Numbered from the stretch's first letter, positions 12,385 to 22,929 are shown. The stretch is 64,000 bases of DNA from Galeruca laticollis (GCA_963921935.1 OY998177.1:101237015-101301014), one strand, 5' to 3'. The notes: a model not told the origin generated them from the sequence alone. A program made the numbers and translations.

Positions 12385-12527
12385 TGAATAACTTCTGGCA
12401 TCAATTGTAAAAGCGCAAGTACAACTGAAAGGCAGAGAACCTCTAGGTAGAAGGTATTTTGTAATACACAAACAATTTGCCTTGACGCAATATTTTTTGG
12501 GATCACAGACATACAACTTTATGATTA
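12385..12527 (+). pseudogene. Possible P-element/THAP9-like transposase scrap
   Basis: The + strand frame contains GRRYFVIHKQFALTQYF followed by LGSQTYNFMIKLL. The pattern FALTxxxxSxxxYNxxxK resembles the block following the THAP region in P-element/THAP9 transposases (FALTLHFYSPxAYNYVRK). There is one in-frame stop at about 12388 and no recognised flanking transposase sequence, so this is a weak call based on pattern memory alone. Confidence 0.25.
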
Positions 12528-12549
12528 AATTATTAGTCTAATCAATCTA

Positions 12550-13516
12550 ATTATAAGAAAGCCATCTATTTTGATGCATATTATCTAAAAGAGTTGAATC
12601 TAAACGATGATTATATTTAACAAGAGATGGAGAAGCATCACCAATATGTCTTCTGGCGGCTTCAGACGAATGTCTCATTTGCTCAAACGGCATGGTATCT
12701 GTAATTATAAAAACAATTGTAATAAACAGATAAACAAAATGCCAATAAGGTACTAATGAATCCTGTTGAAAAGTTATAATTAATTCTGCACTAAGGTGGC
12801 AAAAATAAGTATCAATAACAACTGATTGTAATGTTTACTTGAATTTAATATTTACCAGACTAAATAGCTATTTTTGTTGGTGGATCGCTCAATATAACAT
12901 GGCCCTTGCGTTTTAACCATGGGAATATTGTAGGCACAGCTTGAAGACATAGGTACTTTTGACGTCCCCTTTTGGAAGTAAATTTATCCTGAAAGTGGAG
13001 TTGACATAACTTATAATTGTTATGTAAAGAATCTAGGTTTTTTTCAAACAAATCTCCACGGTTACATGCATCCAACCACAACTGTGCTCTAAAATATAAA
13101 TAAAGCTGAGTAAGTATATTTATATTTTTATTTATCATATGTGTATAAAAGAAATAAACTACTACTAATTTATATTGAATATTGTGTATTATTATTCAAC
13201 ATATTCAAGCTGAACTCAGCAGCAGTGACGCTTATTGTAGTGTATTCATCGATTGTATTAGTATCATTATCATTTATGTTAACAAAGACACAGAGACAGA
13301 GGAATGTTAACACTCAAAACATAGATTCACGCAACTTCCAATGTATAGGTGCAATGGAAGAATAACATATTTAAAAGAAGAAATATATATCTATAATTTA
13401 TTGCATATAGAAATAATTCCTCTTACCTTACAGGATCTTTAGGAAATCTAAACATAGTTGTTCCGTCTCCATCTCTTGAATGACACTCACGAACTGCACA
13501 AGTTCTTGGTGCCATA
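12550..13516 (-). pseudogene. THAP zinc-finger gene in three exons, last intron preceded by a stop
   Basis: Exon 1 (13516 to 13428) starts at ATG and reads MAPRTCAVRECHSRDGDG then TTMFRFPKDPVR, and ends at a GTAAGA donor. Exon 2 begins at 13096 after TTTTAG and continues in phase with AQLWLDACNRGDL, YKLCQLHFQDKF and LQAVPTIFPW. Together they give a full THAP C2CH finger: C-x4-C in exon 1, C-x2-H (CQLH) in exon 2, the invariant Pro and Trp, and the closing AVPT(I)F motif. THAP domains bind DNA. Exon 2 has an in-frame TAG (about 12865) two codons before a usable donor (CTG/GTAAAT). From there, exon 3 (12692-12550, after TTACAG) would follow in phase (SDTMPFEQMRHSSEAARR) to a stop at 12550. It may be a host gene truncated at KIAI or a fresh pseudogene. 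Confidence 0.6.
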
Positions 13517-13531
13517 ACTGATATAATAGAT

Positions 13532-13884
13532 TTTTCGTACTTCCGGGCCTAAAGTGACAACTTCACTCCCTTGTGACAGGTACTAAAGTGTCACATTTAA
13601 TCCCTCCGGGATTAAATATTGACGAAACTCCCGGAACGATTAAATCACAAACAAACGAATTTAAGGGATATTTAATTGAAAAATATAAATTAGAATGGTA
13701 ATTAACGTTAATATTCAAATTTACAATGACACTAGTAATGACAATGTTTCTAAATTATAACTGTCACAACGCAATGTTACTATGGTAACTTATTTTAAAG
13801 ACAGTTTATTAAATGAGTTGAAGAGAGAAAAAACTGATTGAAATTATTGAAATAATTAATAAAATCATACCGGAAGTACGAAAA
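13532..13884. repeat. MITE-like unit with 15-bp perfect inverted ends
   Basis: TTTTCGTACTTCCGG at 13532-13546 is perfectly inverted at 13870-13884. Inside are smaller hairpins, for example ATTTAATCC/GGGATTAAAT near 13586-13610. It sits directly upstream of the THAP exon 1. Confidence 0.55.
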
Positions 13885-13890
13885 GTATCG

Positions 13891-14008
13891 TATATACCTT
13901 GCGACTGAAGTACATTTAATCCTTCAGGTAAATTATGGCCCTCCCTGCGGTCGGGCCATAAACTTTACCTTCAGGATTAAATGTACTACTTCAGTCCCGC
14001 GGTATATA
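13891..14008. repeat. Long imperfect hairpin
   Basis: Arms of about 50 bp (13891-13940 and 13954-14008) share ACTGAAGTACATTTAATCC, CAGGTAAA and TATGGCCC in inverted orientation around a short GC-rich loop. The same ATTTAATCC motif occurs in the neighbouring unit, so the two probably belong to one foldback family. Confidence 0.6.
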
Positions 14009-14225
14009 ATATACTATTAAACAATTAAAAACACAAACAAAATATATATGTTATATTGTAAATAAGGAAAAACCGCACAGCAAAGAATATTCTTTGCTGA
14101 ACATGTAAACAATAAAATTACATAACATTGACAGATAACTGACTCTGACTCAGACATGCGCACTTTGAAAATGAATTCTAAAATAGCACAAACTTCGTTT
14201 CTTGTTGGGTTGCTGTATTCTTTGA

Positions 14226-14243
14226 TGTTACCGTGAAAGACCG
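14226..14243 (+). repeat. Left terminal inverted repeat of the Ginger-like element
   Basis: TGTTACCGTGAAAGACCG, perfect inverted match to 16428-16445. Confidence 0.8.
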
Positions 14244-14517
14244 GAAGTAGTGAATGTCAACATTCGCCGGTGGATGTCGACAAATGTCAAATGCCTTGGT
14301 GAAAGTCTGAACATTTCTTAATTCTATTATACATACTTTCATCGGTATATGTCGACAAACACAAATGAGGTCCGATGATTCTCGGACACTGGAGGTCGCG
14401 ACAAGTTTTTAGATGGTTCCAGCCCCTTTGTTTCAGTTAGCTTTGTCTTCGTCAGTCTAACGCAACGTTTGACAGCATTTCCTAACCTAATTTAATTTTC
14501 TTATTAGATATTATAAT

Positions 14518-14955
14518 TTGTATTCAATGGCTACTACAGTGAATCGTGATAAGTTTTTTGAAAAGTACTCTAAAATCGTTTCTGAAGTAATTTCTGCTAA
14601 AAGTAAGTGTAGTACACCTTTGGATTACAGACGTTTAAAACGTTTTGACATGTTAAAAGTTAGTAATGAAGAAAAGTTAATTGTGCCATTAAAACCAGGA
14701 GAAACAAATATCCAATATATGTCACTAATGATGAGTTGCTTACAATACTTTCTGAAATTCACAAGAGAACAGGCCATGGAGGACGAACACGAATGCTCAA
14801 ATAATTGCAAGTTAGATACAACAATACAACTTATGAAGTTGTAATGTTGTATTTAAATTTGTGTGACAATGTCAAATGAAACAAAGTACGCCTAAAAAAA
14901 GGTATTGTTGTGAAACCAATGATCAGTTCCAAATTGAACTCTAGATCAAGTCGAC
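14518..14955 (+). pseudogene. Ginger-like integrase, N-terminal part, frameshifted
   Basis: The frame opening at 14518 (or ATG 14527) reads VNRDKFFEKYSKIVSEV and KLIVPLKPGETNIQY, the usual N-terminus of KRBA2-like integrases. Near 14715 the frame shifts and the zinc-binding part continues as YVTNDELLTILSEIHKRTGHGG with His...His, then a stop at about 14800, then YLNLCDN. A base appears to be missing at the second Cys near 14868, and another shift occurs near 14945. At least three lesions therefore separate this part from the open core. Confidence 0.65.
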
Positions 14956-16119
14956 TTGATAGACTTGCAATCACACAGGGACGGCGATTACAAGTTTATA
15001 ATGGTATATCAAGATCATTTAACCAAATTTGTCCAGTTACGACCTTTAAAAAGCAAGAGAGCGGAAGAAGTAGCATATCACCTTCTCCAAATTTTTTTAA
15101 CAATTGGTGCTCCTGCTACATTACATTCGGATAATGGCAGAGAGTTCAGTAATCAAGTCATATCTGAACTATGCGCTATGTGGAAAGATATTAAAATAGT
15201 GCACGGAATGCCTCGTCACAATCAAACACAAGGCTCAGTTGAAAGAGCCAATCAGGACATACGAAATATGTTAACTGATTGGATGCAAGACAATGATTCA
15301 AACAAGTGGTCAGAAGGTTTGACGTTTGTCCAATTCGCCAAAAACACAACTTATCACGAAGGAATACGCCAGAGTCCTTATGAAGCCCTGTTTGGTGTTA
15401 AACCAAAAAGGGGTATAACATCGTCATCACTCCCTCGCGGGCAAATTTCAAATATTGATAGCGAAGAACAGCTAGAAGCTTATGTTGAGGAAATTTTGGG
15501 TAGTGACCATATTGAAACAGACATGGATAATGAAAATACCATTGGAGCTGATCCGCCACCTGGCATGTCTTCATCTCAAGCACTGACTGACCCGCAGCCT
15601 GACACGTCTTCATCTCAAGCACTGACTGATCCGCCACTTAGCACATCTTCATCGCAAGCACTGACTGATCCGCCACCTAACACATCTTCATCTCAAGCAC
15701 TGACTGAACAACACGAACTCATTTCTTTAAAAACAGTAGCTGCAAAAGAGAATCTTCTACTTCAAGCAACAAAAATGCTGCGAACCTCAAAAAAAAAGTT
15801 TCCTCCTGCCCAAATTGGTGATACGGACTCTCGAAATGTGTTAGCGGTTGTTGTTGGAATAGAGGATTCAGACTTTTATAGATTAGCTAACAAAAATGGT
15901 ACCTTGAAGCAGCTTTTCATCCGTAATCAGTTCGTAATTTGTAAAGAAAAGTTACTTTCCATGGACGGAGTTTCAACAAAAGAAATGTCGCTAAGAAAAG
16001 CAGATTCTGCTAATTCAAAAAGTGGAGGGCAAGGCTATACACGTTGTAACTGCAAAAGGAAGTGCTCCACCACTAGATGCAGCTGTAAAAGCAAGGAACT
16101 TTTGTGCAATTCGAAGTGA
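14956..16119 (+). CDS. Ginger-like integrase catalytic core and C-terminal domain
   Basis: An open frame of 387 codons. It begins in mid-protein at a TTG (IDLQSHRDGDYKFI), not at a true start. The DDE residues are in place: Asp in VDLIDLQS, Asp in TLHSDNGREF, Glu in HNQTQGSVERANQD. FAKNTTYHEGIRQSPYEALFG follows. A low-complexity insert of four 13-residue repeats lies at 15550-15705. The C-terminal end is a Cys-rich knuckle, YTRCNCKRKCSTTRCSCKS, typical of KRBA2-like proteins. The protein should cut and join DNA ends, but without its N-terminal zinc domain (frameshifted upstream) activity is doubtful. Confidence 0.75.
   Translation: MIDLQSHRDGDYKFIMVYQDHLTKFVQLRPLKSKRAEEVAYHLLQIFLTIGAPATLHSDNGREFSNQVISELCAMWKDIKIVHGMPRHNQTQGSVERANQDIRNMLTDWMQDNDSNKWSEGLTFVQFAKNTTYHEGIRQSPYEALFGVKPKRGITSSSLPRGQISNIDSEEQLEAYVEEILGSDHIETDMDNENTIGADPPPGMSSSQALTDPQPDTSSSQALTDPPLSTSSSQALTDPPPNTSSSQALTEQHELISLKTVAAKENLLLQATKMLRTSKKKFPPAQIGDTDSRNVLAVVVGIEDSDFYRLANKNGTLKQLFIRNQFVICKEKLLSMDGVSTKEMSLRKADSANSKSGGQGYTRCNCKRKCSTTRCSCKSKELLCNSK
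15550..15705 (+). repeat. Four in-frame 39-bp repeats
   Basis: Consensus peptide DPPPxTSSSQALT, four copies in tandem inside the integrase frame, slightly diverged from one another. Confidence 0.85.
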
Positions 16120-16515
16120 CACGGTTGTTTAAGTTATTGCAATAAATAAGATATTGTTCTTATTTTTGATATTTCATTTTATATTTTAATGTTCTACTGT
16201 TTGTTTTGAGTTCAACAAAGTCCTTTTCCCATATTGTTTTAATAAATAAAGACCTATGGATTTTGTTTGTTTTTATTTCAATAAAAAAATCTTTTTTTAA
16301 CATCCTGAATGTCGACAATCGCCGATGTAAGTTAGAAATAATGAGATTTCAACAATATTTCTGACATACGTCAAGCAACATTGAGAATGTTGACATTCAC
16401 CGGTGTATCTCGACATTCACCAGATTTCGGTCTTTCACGGTAACATATATATTAAAACGCAATTCAAATGTAAATATATTTTGTTGAAATATCTTTTAAG
16501 AATATCGGACTATCA

Positions 16516-18880
16516 GTTCAAGATAGGCAACTGGTTTCTTAAATTGGACCAAATAGTTCCTAAATTGGACCTACTAATAAATTATGATTTATCACAGAAA
16601 AATAACTTTATTTAGAACTTCAAAACATGGAGATACACTAGGAAAATGAAAACAAATATTTTGATAAGAAAAAATCTTTTTTTCCGTAAAGTATGAATTT
16701 CCTTAAATTCAAATAGTTATTAACATTTTTTCTATGTAATAACGTCAGTTTTTAAATTTAGAAAAAAATGTCTACCCCTGGTTACCTTATGAGTATCCAA
16801 ATTTTAACAAACTAGAAAAAATCTAGAACCTTAACTTGACTAACTATAGTAGGATCCAGGCTCTCACTAGGAATATCTTCTTCATCATCGTCACTGGCCG
16901 AGAATATTTCGGTTTCTACTGACTTGTCAGAATCATGGAGAGAATAAGTATCGGACGTTCCCTCTACTGTCTCAATAACATCAGCGTTATCAAAGGCTTC
17001 AAGAGTTTCTGCAAATAGTTTTCTTCTCACTCTTTTTGTCACCTTCATTTCATTACGGTTGAATTTAGCTTTTGCGTTTTCTTCGGCTCTTAGCGTTTGT
17101 TGTTCCAAATGTTCTTTATACGGACTGCTGGTAATAATCTCCGCATCTTGTTGTTTTCTTTTCTTTGAAGGGTCAGCTCTTGCCTGAGGCAAAGGAAAAA
17201 ACTGATGTAAGTTTTCGGAAAAACTTTTATCTGATGAAGGATCTATTATATTGGCACTGTTGGCAGTTTGAATTTCTTCCAAAGCTATTGAAGCAGCAAA
17301 ATGGTGGTCTTCAAATACATGTCGATTAACGTGCCAAATACCAGAAGTTTTGAAAGCATTTTTAGCTGTGCCAATCGTCGCTGCTTTACCATAGGCTTCT
17401 GCAAGTAAACCGACATCATAGGAAGAAATTTATTTTCCCACATTTTCTCGTAAATAAGTTTCTTGTGCTTGGACATAGTAACTTCCGAGAGGTCGAAAAA
17501 AGGCAACATAGAATGGCTGCATGCGATGAGTTGTGTGACTCGACAATTGTAGCATTATGATTCCATTATCTCGTGCAAACAAAAGTGTTTCTAAATTTTG
17601 ACTATGAGTAAAATTTCCATCTAAAGGGTAACAACACTGGTTTTTCTTTTGAACAAACATTACTGTTTTTGAAGTGATGGAGCCACGTAACAAACAATTC
17701 ACTAGTTATGTAACCTGAGTCGGAAATTGTGACTTCCTACTGAAGCTTCTTTTTTTAATTCTGGTGCAAATCTCTTTCTTTTAATTATGAACATAGCAGG
17801 GATTTAGGATCCTGCAGCATTAACGCAGCACACAACAGTGTTATTCACTCCTCTCTCACCACTACTTACCGCACCTACTTGATGTTTTCCTTTGAGACCA
17901 ATAATTTTTTGAGGCTTCTTTTGCACAGTTGAGAAGCCAGTTTCATCAACGTTATGAATCCTTGTTCCAATCAAATTATATTTATTCACGGGCCCTTATA
18001 AAAGCATGAAAAAAGCCTCAACCCTTTCTTTATTAAATCCTCTCATTCTGGCATTTAATGTGGCTTCTGTCTGAGGAAGATATAGTCTCGGATTTCTTCG
18101 CATAAATTTGGAAAACCATTTTTTCCCAGCTATTGCTTTCTCAGCGTTGAAATAATGTTCAATGTTATATTGTTTGGCAACATCAATTGCAATTTTTGGT
18201 ATTTTGGTACTAACTCCTTTTCCACTTCTTTCGTGAAGATGGGTCGCCGACCAAAACGCTTCTTAATGGCAGATACTTCTCCCTCTTCTTTTAAATACCT
18301 TTTCAATGTTGTTTTTGGTAAGTTGTATCTTCGAGCTACTTCATTGACTCCTTCATCTAATCGACGAACCGCATTTATGGTTAAGGCCAAATCTCCGTTT
18401 GTCTACTGGCCATACTTGCCTATAGCTGGCATTTTTCTGAAAAAATAAATAAAAGTTTCTTAATTTAGACCAGTCCAAACTAGGCAATTGAATTGGTCCA
18501 ATATAGGCTACACACAGTTCTGTTATGAAACATTTTTTCTAAACAACTTTTACACATATTTGGGTAAAACTTAAACATAAACATTGCCAAAACATCTAAT
18601 ATCATCATGAAAATATTGAAACAACTCTTACCTTGATTATAAAGAGCTAATCCCTTATAGGTAAGAGTAACGGAATATTACTACGTCCAACCTAAATTTA
18701 AGACGTGTTCTCCCATTGGAAACCTAAACTCGACTAGATGTACTAAACATATGTATTAGGTATATAATGCTTAGTTTAATAGTTCTACACCAGACTAACG
18801 CCATTATCGCTAACTCATACACATAATAAATTAATGGTCCAAATTAGGAAGCGATCCAATATTGGCTACTTTCCTCTAAT
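16516..18880 (-). mobile_element. Pogo/Tigger-like DNA transposon, decayed
   Basis: The ends carry imperfect inverted repeats built on TTCCTAA(A/T)TTGGACC (left about 16527-16573, right about 18834-18880), with further copies of the TTGGACC/GGTCCAA motif near both ends (16540, 18490). The span contains a - strand pogo-like transposase remnant. Boundaries are approximate and no TA duplication could be confirmed. Confidence 0.6.
16812..18448 (-). pseudogene. Pogo-like transposase remnant
   Basis: Starting on - at 18448, the N-terminal helix-turn-helix reads INAVRRLDEGVNEVARRYNL followed by PKTTLKRYLK. The DDE core follows with the first Asp in IHNVDETGFSTVQKK and the second in LDGNFTHSQNLETLLFARDNG. 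The third position, normally Asp in Q-P-L-D-V, reads MQPFYVAFF, so it is lost. The C-terminal tail (16812-17282) has a basic stretch MKVTKRVRRKLF and an acidic stretch ASDDDEEDIPSE. Frames change at about 17284, 17430, 17703, 17990 and 18130, with several stops. Confidence 0.75.
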
Positions 18881-19059
18881 AGAGTTTACAAAAAAAGGTT
18901 TTTTTTCAATTTTCTAAATATTTATTTATATATTTCAATATAGGTATATTTCCAATACGAATATTTCAAATCCTAGATATGCATTATACCTACAAAAAAC
19001 TTAATATTGGAATAGGGTAGATATTATTAGTAATAATAAAAAATGCTGATATGTTGGCA

Positions 19060-19960
19060 GGGATTTGGATCTAGAAGAAAATATGTTGAATGTTCAAGAT
19101 ATTCCAGAAGGTACTTACATAAATAAAATAAAAAATACATAGTTCGTAATTATCTAAAAAAAAGGGGAGTAACTATTTCAACTAACACGAATAATGTATT
19201 AACTAGTACAAAAAATATTGAATCAAGTATATTTAGTTCTATTTCTTGAAGTAGTAGCAATAGTAGTAAGTAGTAGTCATAGTCATCAATATAGTCTAGC
19301 AGGTTTAGAAAATTTTAACATCAATACTAAAAATTCCTGTGAATAATTAGAGGCCGTTGAAACTTTAAAAACAGAAATTTCTGCTGAAAAGGAAAATGAG
19401 TTTTTTTTTAAGAATTTTATATTATGGATTATTAGCAACAATATTTCCGATAATTGTGCTAATTATTGGTTACAGATTTTAAGAACATATGTGAATATTT
19501 TTTAGCTTTACATGTTTCATTAAGAATTTTAGTCTCAATTGCTTGAAGTAAAAGTGCGAAACGTGTTTATTATGCTGAAAAATTACTTACATATTTTGTA
19601 TCAAATTATGAGAACATGTATGAAGAAAATTCTGTGACTCATAATGTCCTCATTCCACAATTTGATTTATTTAAGTAATGATGTCCGTTCATTTGGCTTG
19701 CTTGAAGAAATCCTCTAAATATCTCTTACAACAGTATATTTATCGAGTTGAAGAGTTTCCAAATTATGACACTGAATGCTCCAATCAACAAACAGAATTC
19801 GATTATTTATTATTGCATATTATTGCATTGGAGAATATCAATGATATATTTGTAGATAGTTATGAACGAGCTCAATACCAAAGTTTAACTTTCAGTATAA
19901 AGAGTCTTAATGCTATTGAATTTTTGAATATAGTTTTTTAGGAAAAGTAGTAAACATTTT
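19060..19960 (+). pseudogene. CACTA/Tnp2-like transposase remnant
   Basis: Degraded + strand coding. One frame around 19500-19665 reads ALHVSLRILVSIA, then YYAEKLLTYFVSNYENMYEE, then SVTHNVLIPQFDLF. This resembles the block I-R-I-L-V-S ... A-x-x-L-L-x-Y-F-V ... H-N-V-H of metazoan transposase-domain (Tnp2/CACTA-associated) proteins. It is followed by SKYLLQQYIYRVEEF and several stops. The family assignment rests on pattern memory only. Confidence 0.35.
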
Positions 19961-19979
19961 TTAACTGAATAGAAAGTGT

Positions 19980-20610
19980 CATGAACGATGGATGAAATAA
20001 AACAATTTAATTCGTTCTAAACTTCATTTATTTGAACTAATGTTCAATTTAAACTGATTAACGCGTTTCACTTCACAGTAGCTTTCTCAAAACGAATGAA
20101 GGTTTGCTTAAAAAATGTTTTAATATATACAGTGCACAAATACAGAGTTCTATTGTATTATTGTAAACAAACGTATTGAAAAAAATAACCAGTAATTTGA
20201 TACACTAGAAACATTCCTAAGATATCTTCTAGTTAAAAAGGTTTAGTAATGGAGAGCGACTGATATCTATTTGTATTTTATTTATTTTTGTTTATCTCAA
20301 GAGCCTCTAATAAATTTAAACTAAAGGTTTTACCTACTACATGTAAAATTTCAAAATTTGTGTCAAATGTTTTGGTTTTATATTAAATGGTTTGAATAGT
20401 TAGAATCTAATTTTTTGTTGTCATAGTTACTTTTGTGTTCCGAAATTTTAGTTTTAAAATTTCTAAAAGTTCTACCGATATAATTTTTATCACAGTTGTC
20501 ATTACCACATTTTAATTTATAAACTGGTTTGTTTAATTTTGAAGATTTCGATTTGTAATTTTTAATGAGTTTGGATAATTTGGTTTTATTCAAGTTCAAG
20601 TGCCTCGACA
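19980..20610 (-). pseudogene. Penelope-like element, GIY-YIG end and 3' terminus
   Basis: On -, PVYKLKCGNDNCDKNYIGR followed by TFRNFKTKISEHKSNY is the GIY-YIG endonuclease domain of a Penelope-like element (IY...YIG, the Arg/Lys position, His). After a one-base frameshift near 20385 the reading continues as TFDTNFEILHVVGKTFSLNL and then LEALEINKNK, the normal C-terminus. The non-coding end (20110-20040 on -) holds TTTTGAGAAAGC...GTGAAACGCGTT, the PLE terminal motif. RT is missing, so this is a 5'-truncated copy. Confidence 0.75.
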
Positions 20611-22620
20611 GCTATGGCCATTGGCACAGTACATTACATGATATCATAGTTTATAAAAAGTATTAATATCTTTAAGCAACTGTATCGTTTTGGATAGTTC
20701 ACGGGGAGAACTTAACATTTCTTTTACTGTAGGCTTCATACTGTTTTTCACCCTGACGTCGTTGTAGAGTTGACAGTCTATCAATTTATGTTTAACAGTA
20801 ACAGGACCGTTGCAGTCGTGGCATGTTGGGCTATTATCGTTGGTCATTAAGTGGCCATCGGTTAAACATGTATGGCCAATTCGCAATCTTCTCACAATCA
20901 TTGCATCATGTCTTGAAAAATCGGTGAGTGAAAGGCGACCAAGGATGGGTTGAATTTAATTGAGAGTTGTATTCTTGTTGGTCCAATGAATTTGCCAAAA
21001 TTTGTGAATTAAGGCCTTGAAAAATAATTTCAGATCTTGGCCTAATTGAATTGTAGTAGCAGTGGTAACGAGGGTGGCAGCTTCTTTGGCGTGTTGGTCA
21101 GCAGTTTTATTGCCATGAAGGCCGAGATGGAAGCCAGATAAGTGAAACTTTAGTATGTCAAGCATGAAGGGATTGATATAAGTCATGTACGTTTTGAGTT
21201 AGTAGATGGTCGGTGAATTTGGATTTTAGAGAATTTATAGAGGATAGAGAGTCGGTGCAGATAGCGACATGTTTAGATGAAGAGGGAATATGTTTGAAAA
21301 CCTGAAGGATACTAAACATCTTTCTAGTATGTATGCTGCATGAAGTGGGCAACCGAGTGGTGCATATAATATCGTTTGTAGTAGTGACGGTACATCCGAC
21401 ACCGGTGAAGGTTTTGGAAGCGTCTGTGTAAAGGACTAAATCAAAAGAATTTGTATGTAGAATGTCAAGGAATGCTTCCTTTATAAGCGCAGGAGGGGAT
21501 TCGTGTTTATTAAAAATGGTGAGAGAGGTGTTAAATATGGGTAGGTACTTGTTCCAAGGAGCGTTAAGTGGAGATGGAAATGGTAAAGTTGAACGTAAGT
21601 CTGTGCCTTTTAGTAGGGGAAGCCATAAACCGGGGAAAAGATTTTATGGAGCGAGGAGAGTCATTGGGAGATATATTATCTACAGAGGTTCAAATGTCGA
21701 AAACAGGATTAGACGAGTTGCAAGATACAGAAGCGGCGTATGCTAGGAGTAGGGATTGTCGTCTAAGGAAGAGAGGAGGTTCATCGGCCTCACAGTACAG
21801 ACTGTCTACAGGGCTGGTGCGGAAAGCGCAGAGACAAAGTCGGAGAGCAGTATTGTGGATTGAGTTAAGTGGGTTTAAACAGGATGTGGGAGCTGTCATG
21901 TAAATGAAACAGCCATAGTCCATTTTAGAACGAATTAGTGCTCTATAGACTCTAAGAAGGACGTTTTCTTCAGCGCCCCAGACGAAGTGCGACAGAGTTT
22001 TGATAATATTTAAGCGTTTCAGGCAAACGCCTTTGACATCGTTTATATGTTGTGTCCAGTTAAGCCGTGAATCAAAAATCATTCCAAGGATTTTGCAGGA
22101 ATTGACAACAGCTATGGTGGCATTATTTAGAGTGATATGTGGAGCAGAACTTGCAGCTTTTCTACTAAATTTAATTATTATAGACTTATTCAGAGATGAG
22201 GACAAGCCCAAGTTATCAATTTTATTTTGTAGTAGATTTACAGCATTTTGTAGAAGTTGGCAGGAAGTGAAGGTGGATTTTCAATGGCAATAAATAATTA
22301 AATCGTTAGCATACAGTGCGTATTGAACAGGGGCTGGAAAATTGGTGCATATGCCGTTTATAGAAAGTATTAACAATGTGGGGCTTAAGACTGAACCCTG
22401 GAGAACACCATCAGTTTGTAGACGAGACACGGAAAGTTTACCATTAACAGAGACTCTGAAGCGACTGGAGAGTAAGAAATGTTCGATGAAGTGGTAGATA
22501 TTTCCTTTGAGGTTAAGGAGGGAAAGTTTATTTAAAACCGCTTTCCAAGGGATGGTATCAAAAGCACCTTCGATGTCAAAGATAGCGGCAACAACTCCCT
22601 GTTGACTGAAATTAACTCTC
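20611..22620 (-). pseudogene. I-clade LINE with RNase H, 5' truncated
   Basis: Reading on -: RT remnants SVDIEGAFDTIPWKAVLNKL, then GVLQGSVLSPTLL, then YALYANDLIIY, where the Y-A-D-D box is Y-A-N-D. An open stretch follows (22211-21690) with CKILGMIFDSRLNWTQHI and LIRSKMDYGCFIY. RNase H pieces follow (CTDSLSSINSLKS; GLHGNKTADQHAKEA), then the C-terminal zinc motif with C-x2-C-x4-H-x4-C in PTCHDCNGPVTVKHKLIDC, ending at about 20644. RNase H after RT marks the I group. Multiple frames and stops show it is dead. The 5' end abuts a PLE repeat at 22620. Confidence 0.8.
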
Positions 22621-22631
22621 TCGATCCTTGC

Positions 22632-22880
22632 TTCGTGGAATCTACTTATATTAGTGTTTTAAATGAAACTCAATGTTTCCAGCAAATTCCAAAATATAAT
22701 GAAAAATGTTGAAAATTCTAAAAAAATGAGAATTATTTCGATAACTGAATCTCATCCTCAGAATGACAGAAGTTACATTTCAATTGATGCCTACCTGATG
22801 TTTAATAGTTATTTTTGGCTAGACCAAGAAGTGACCTACCTTCTGATTGACTTAATATATGTTAATAGAAAAAATCCCAA
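22632..22880 (-). repeat. Penelope-like terminal repeat (copy of 41228-41478)
   Basis: About 250 bp matching 41228-41478 in the opposite orientation, sharing GTGGAATCTACT(T/C)ATATTAG and TTGGCTAGACCAAGAAGTGA. On - it holds a damaged hammerhead-like core (CTGAGGA...GAAATAATTCTC). Confidence 0.75.
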
Positions 22881-22929
22881 TGGCACAGGATCAATTGGAC
22901 AGGCTTATTTCAGTAACATTTTTACATAA

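Larger units (their letters stand above)
14226..16445 (+). mobile_element. Ginger-like (KRBA2-type integrase) DNA transposon
   Basis: A 2.2-kb element with terminal inverted repeats beginning TGTTACCGTGAAAGACCG (14226-14243, inverted at 16428-16445). Weaker inverted similarity continues inward through repeated GAATGTCRACATTC.CCGGTG blocks. It encodes a retrovirus-like integrase of the KRAB-A-domain-protein-2-like type and no RT. TGT ends plus a gypsy-like integrase match the Ginger class. The N-terminal coding part is frameshifted, while the integrase core and C-terminus are open. No clean target duplication is visible (left flank TTGA, right flank TATA). Confidence 0.7.

Noticed and set aside
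12195..12512. 105-codon open frame on -, hydrophobic
   Set aside because: No recognisable motif, no exon context; the opposite strand gives a better (still weak) transposase-like match.
20644..22620. Possibility that the RT/RNase H region is an LTR element
   Set aside because: The motif order RT, RNase H, C-terminal CCHC-like knuckle and the lack of LTRs and integrase fit an I-clade LINE.
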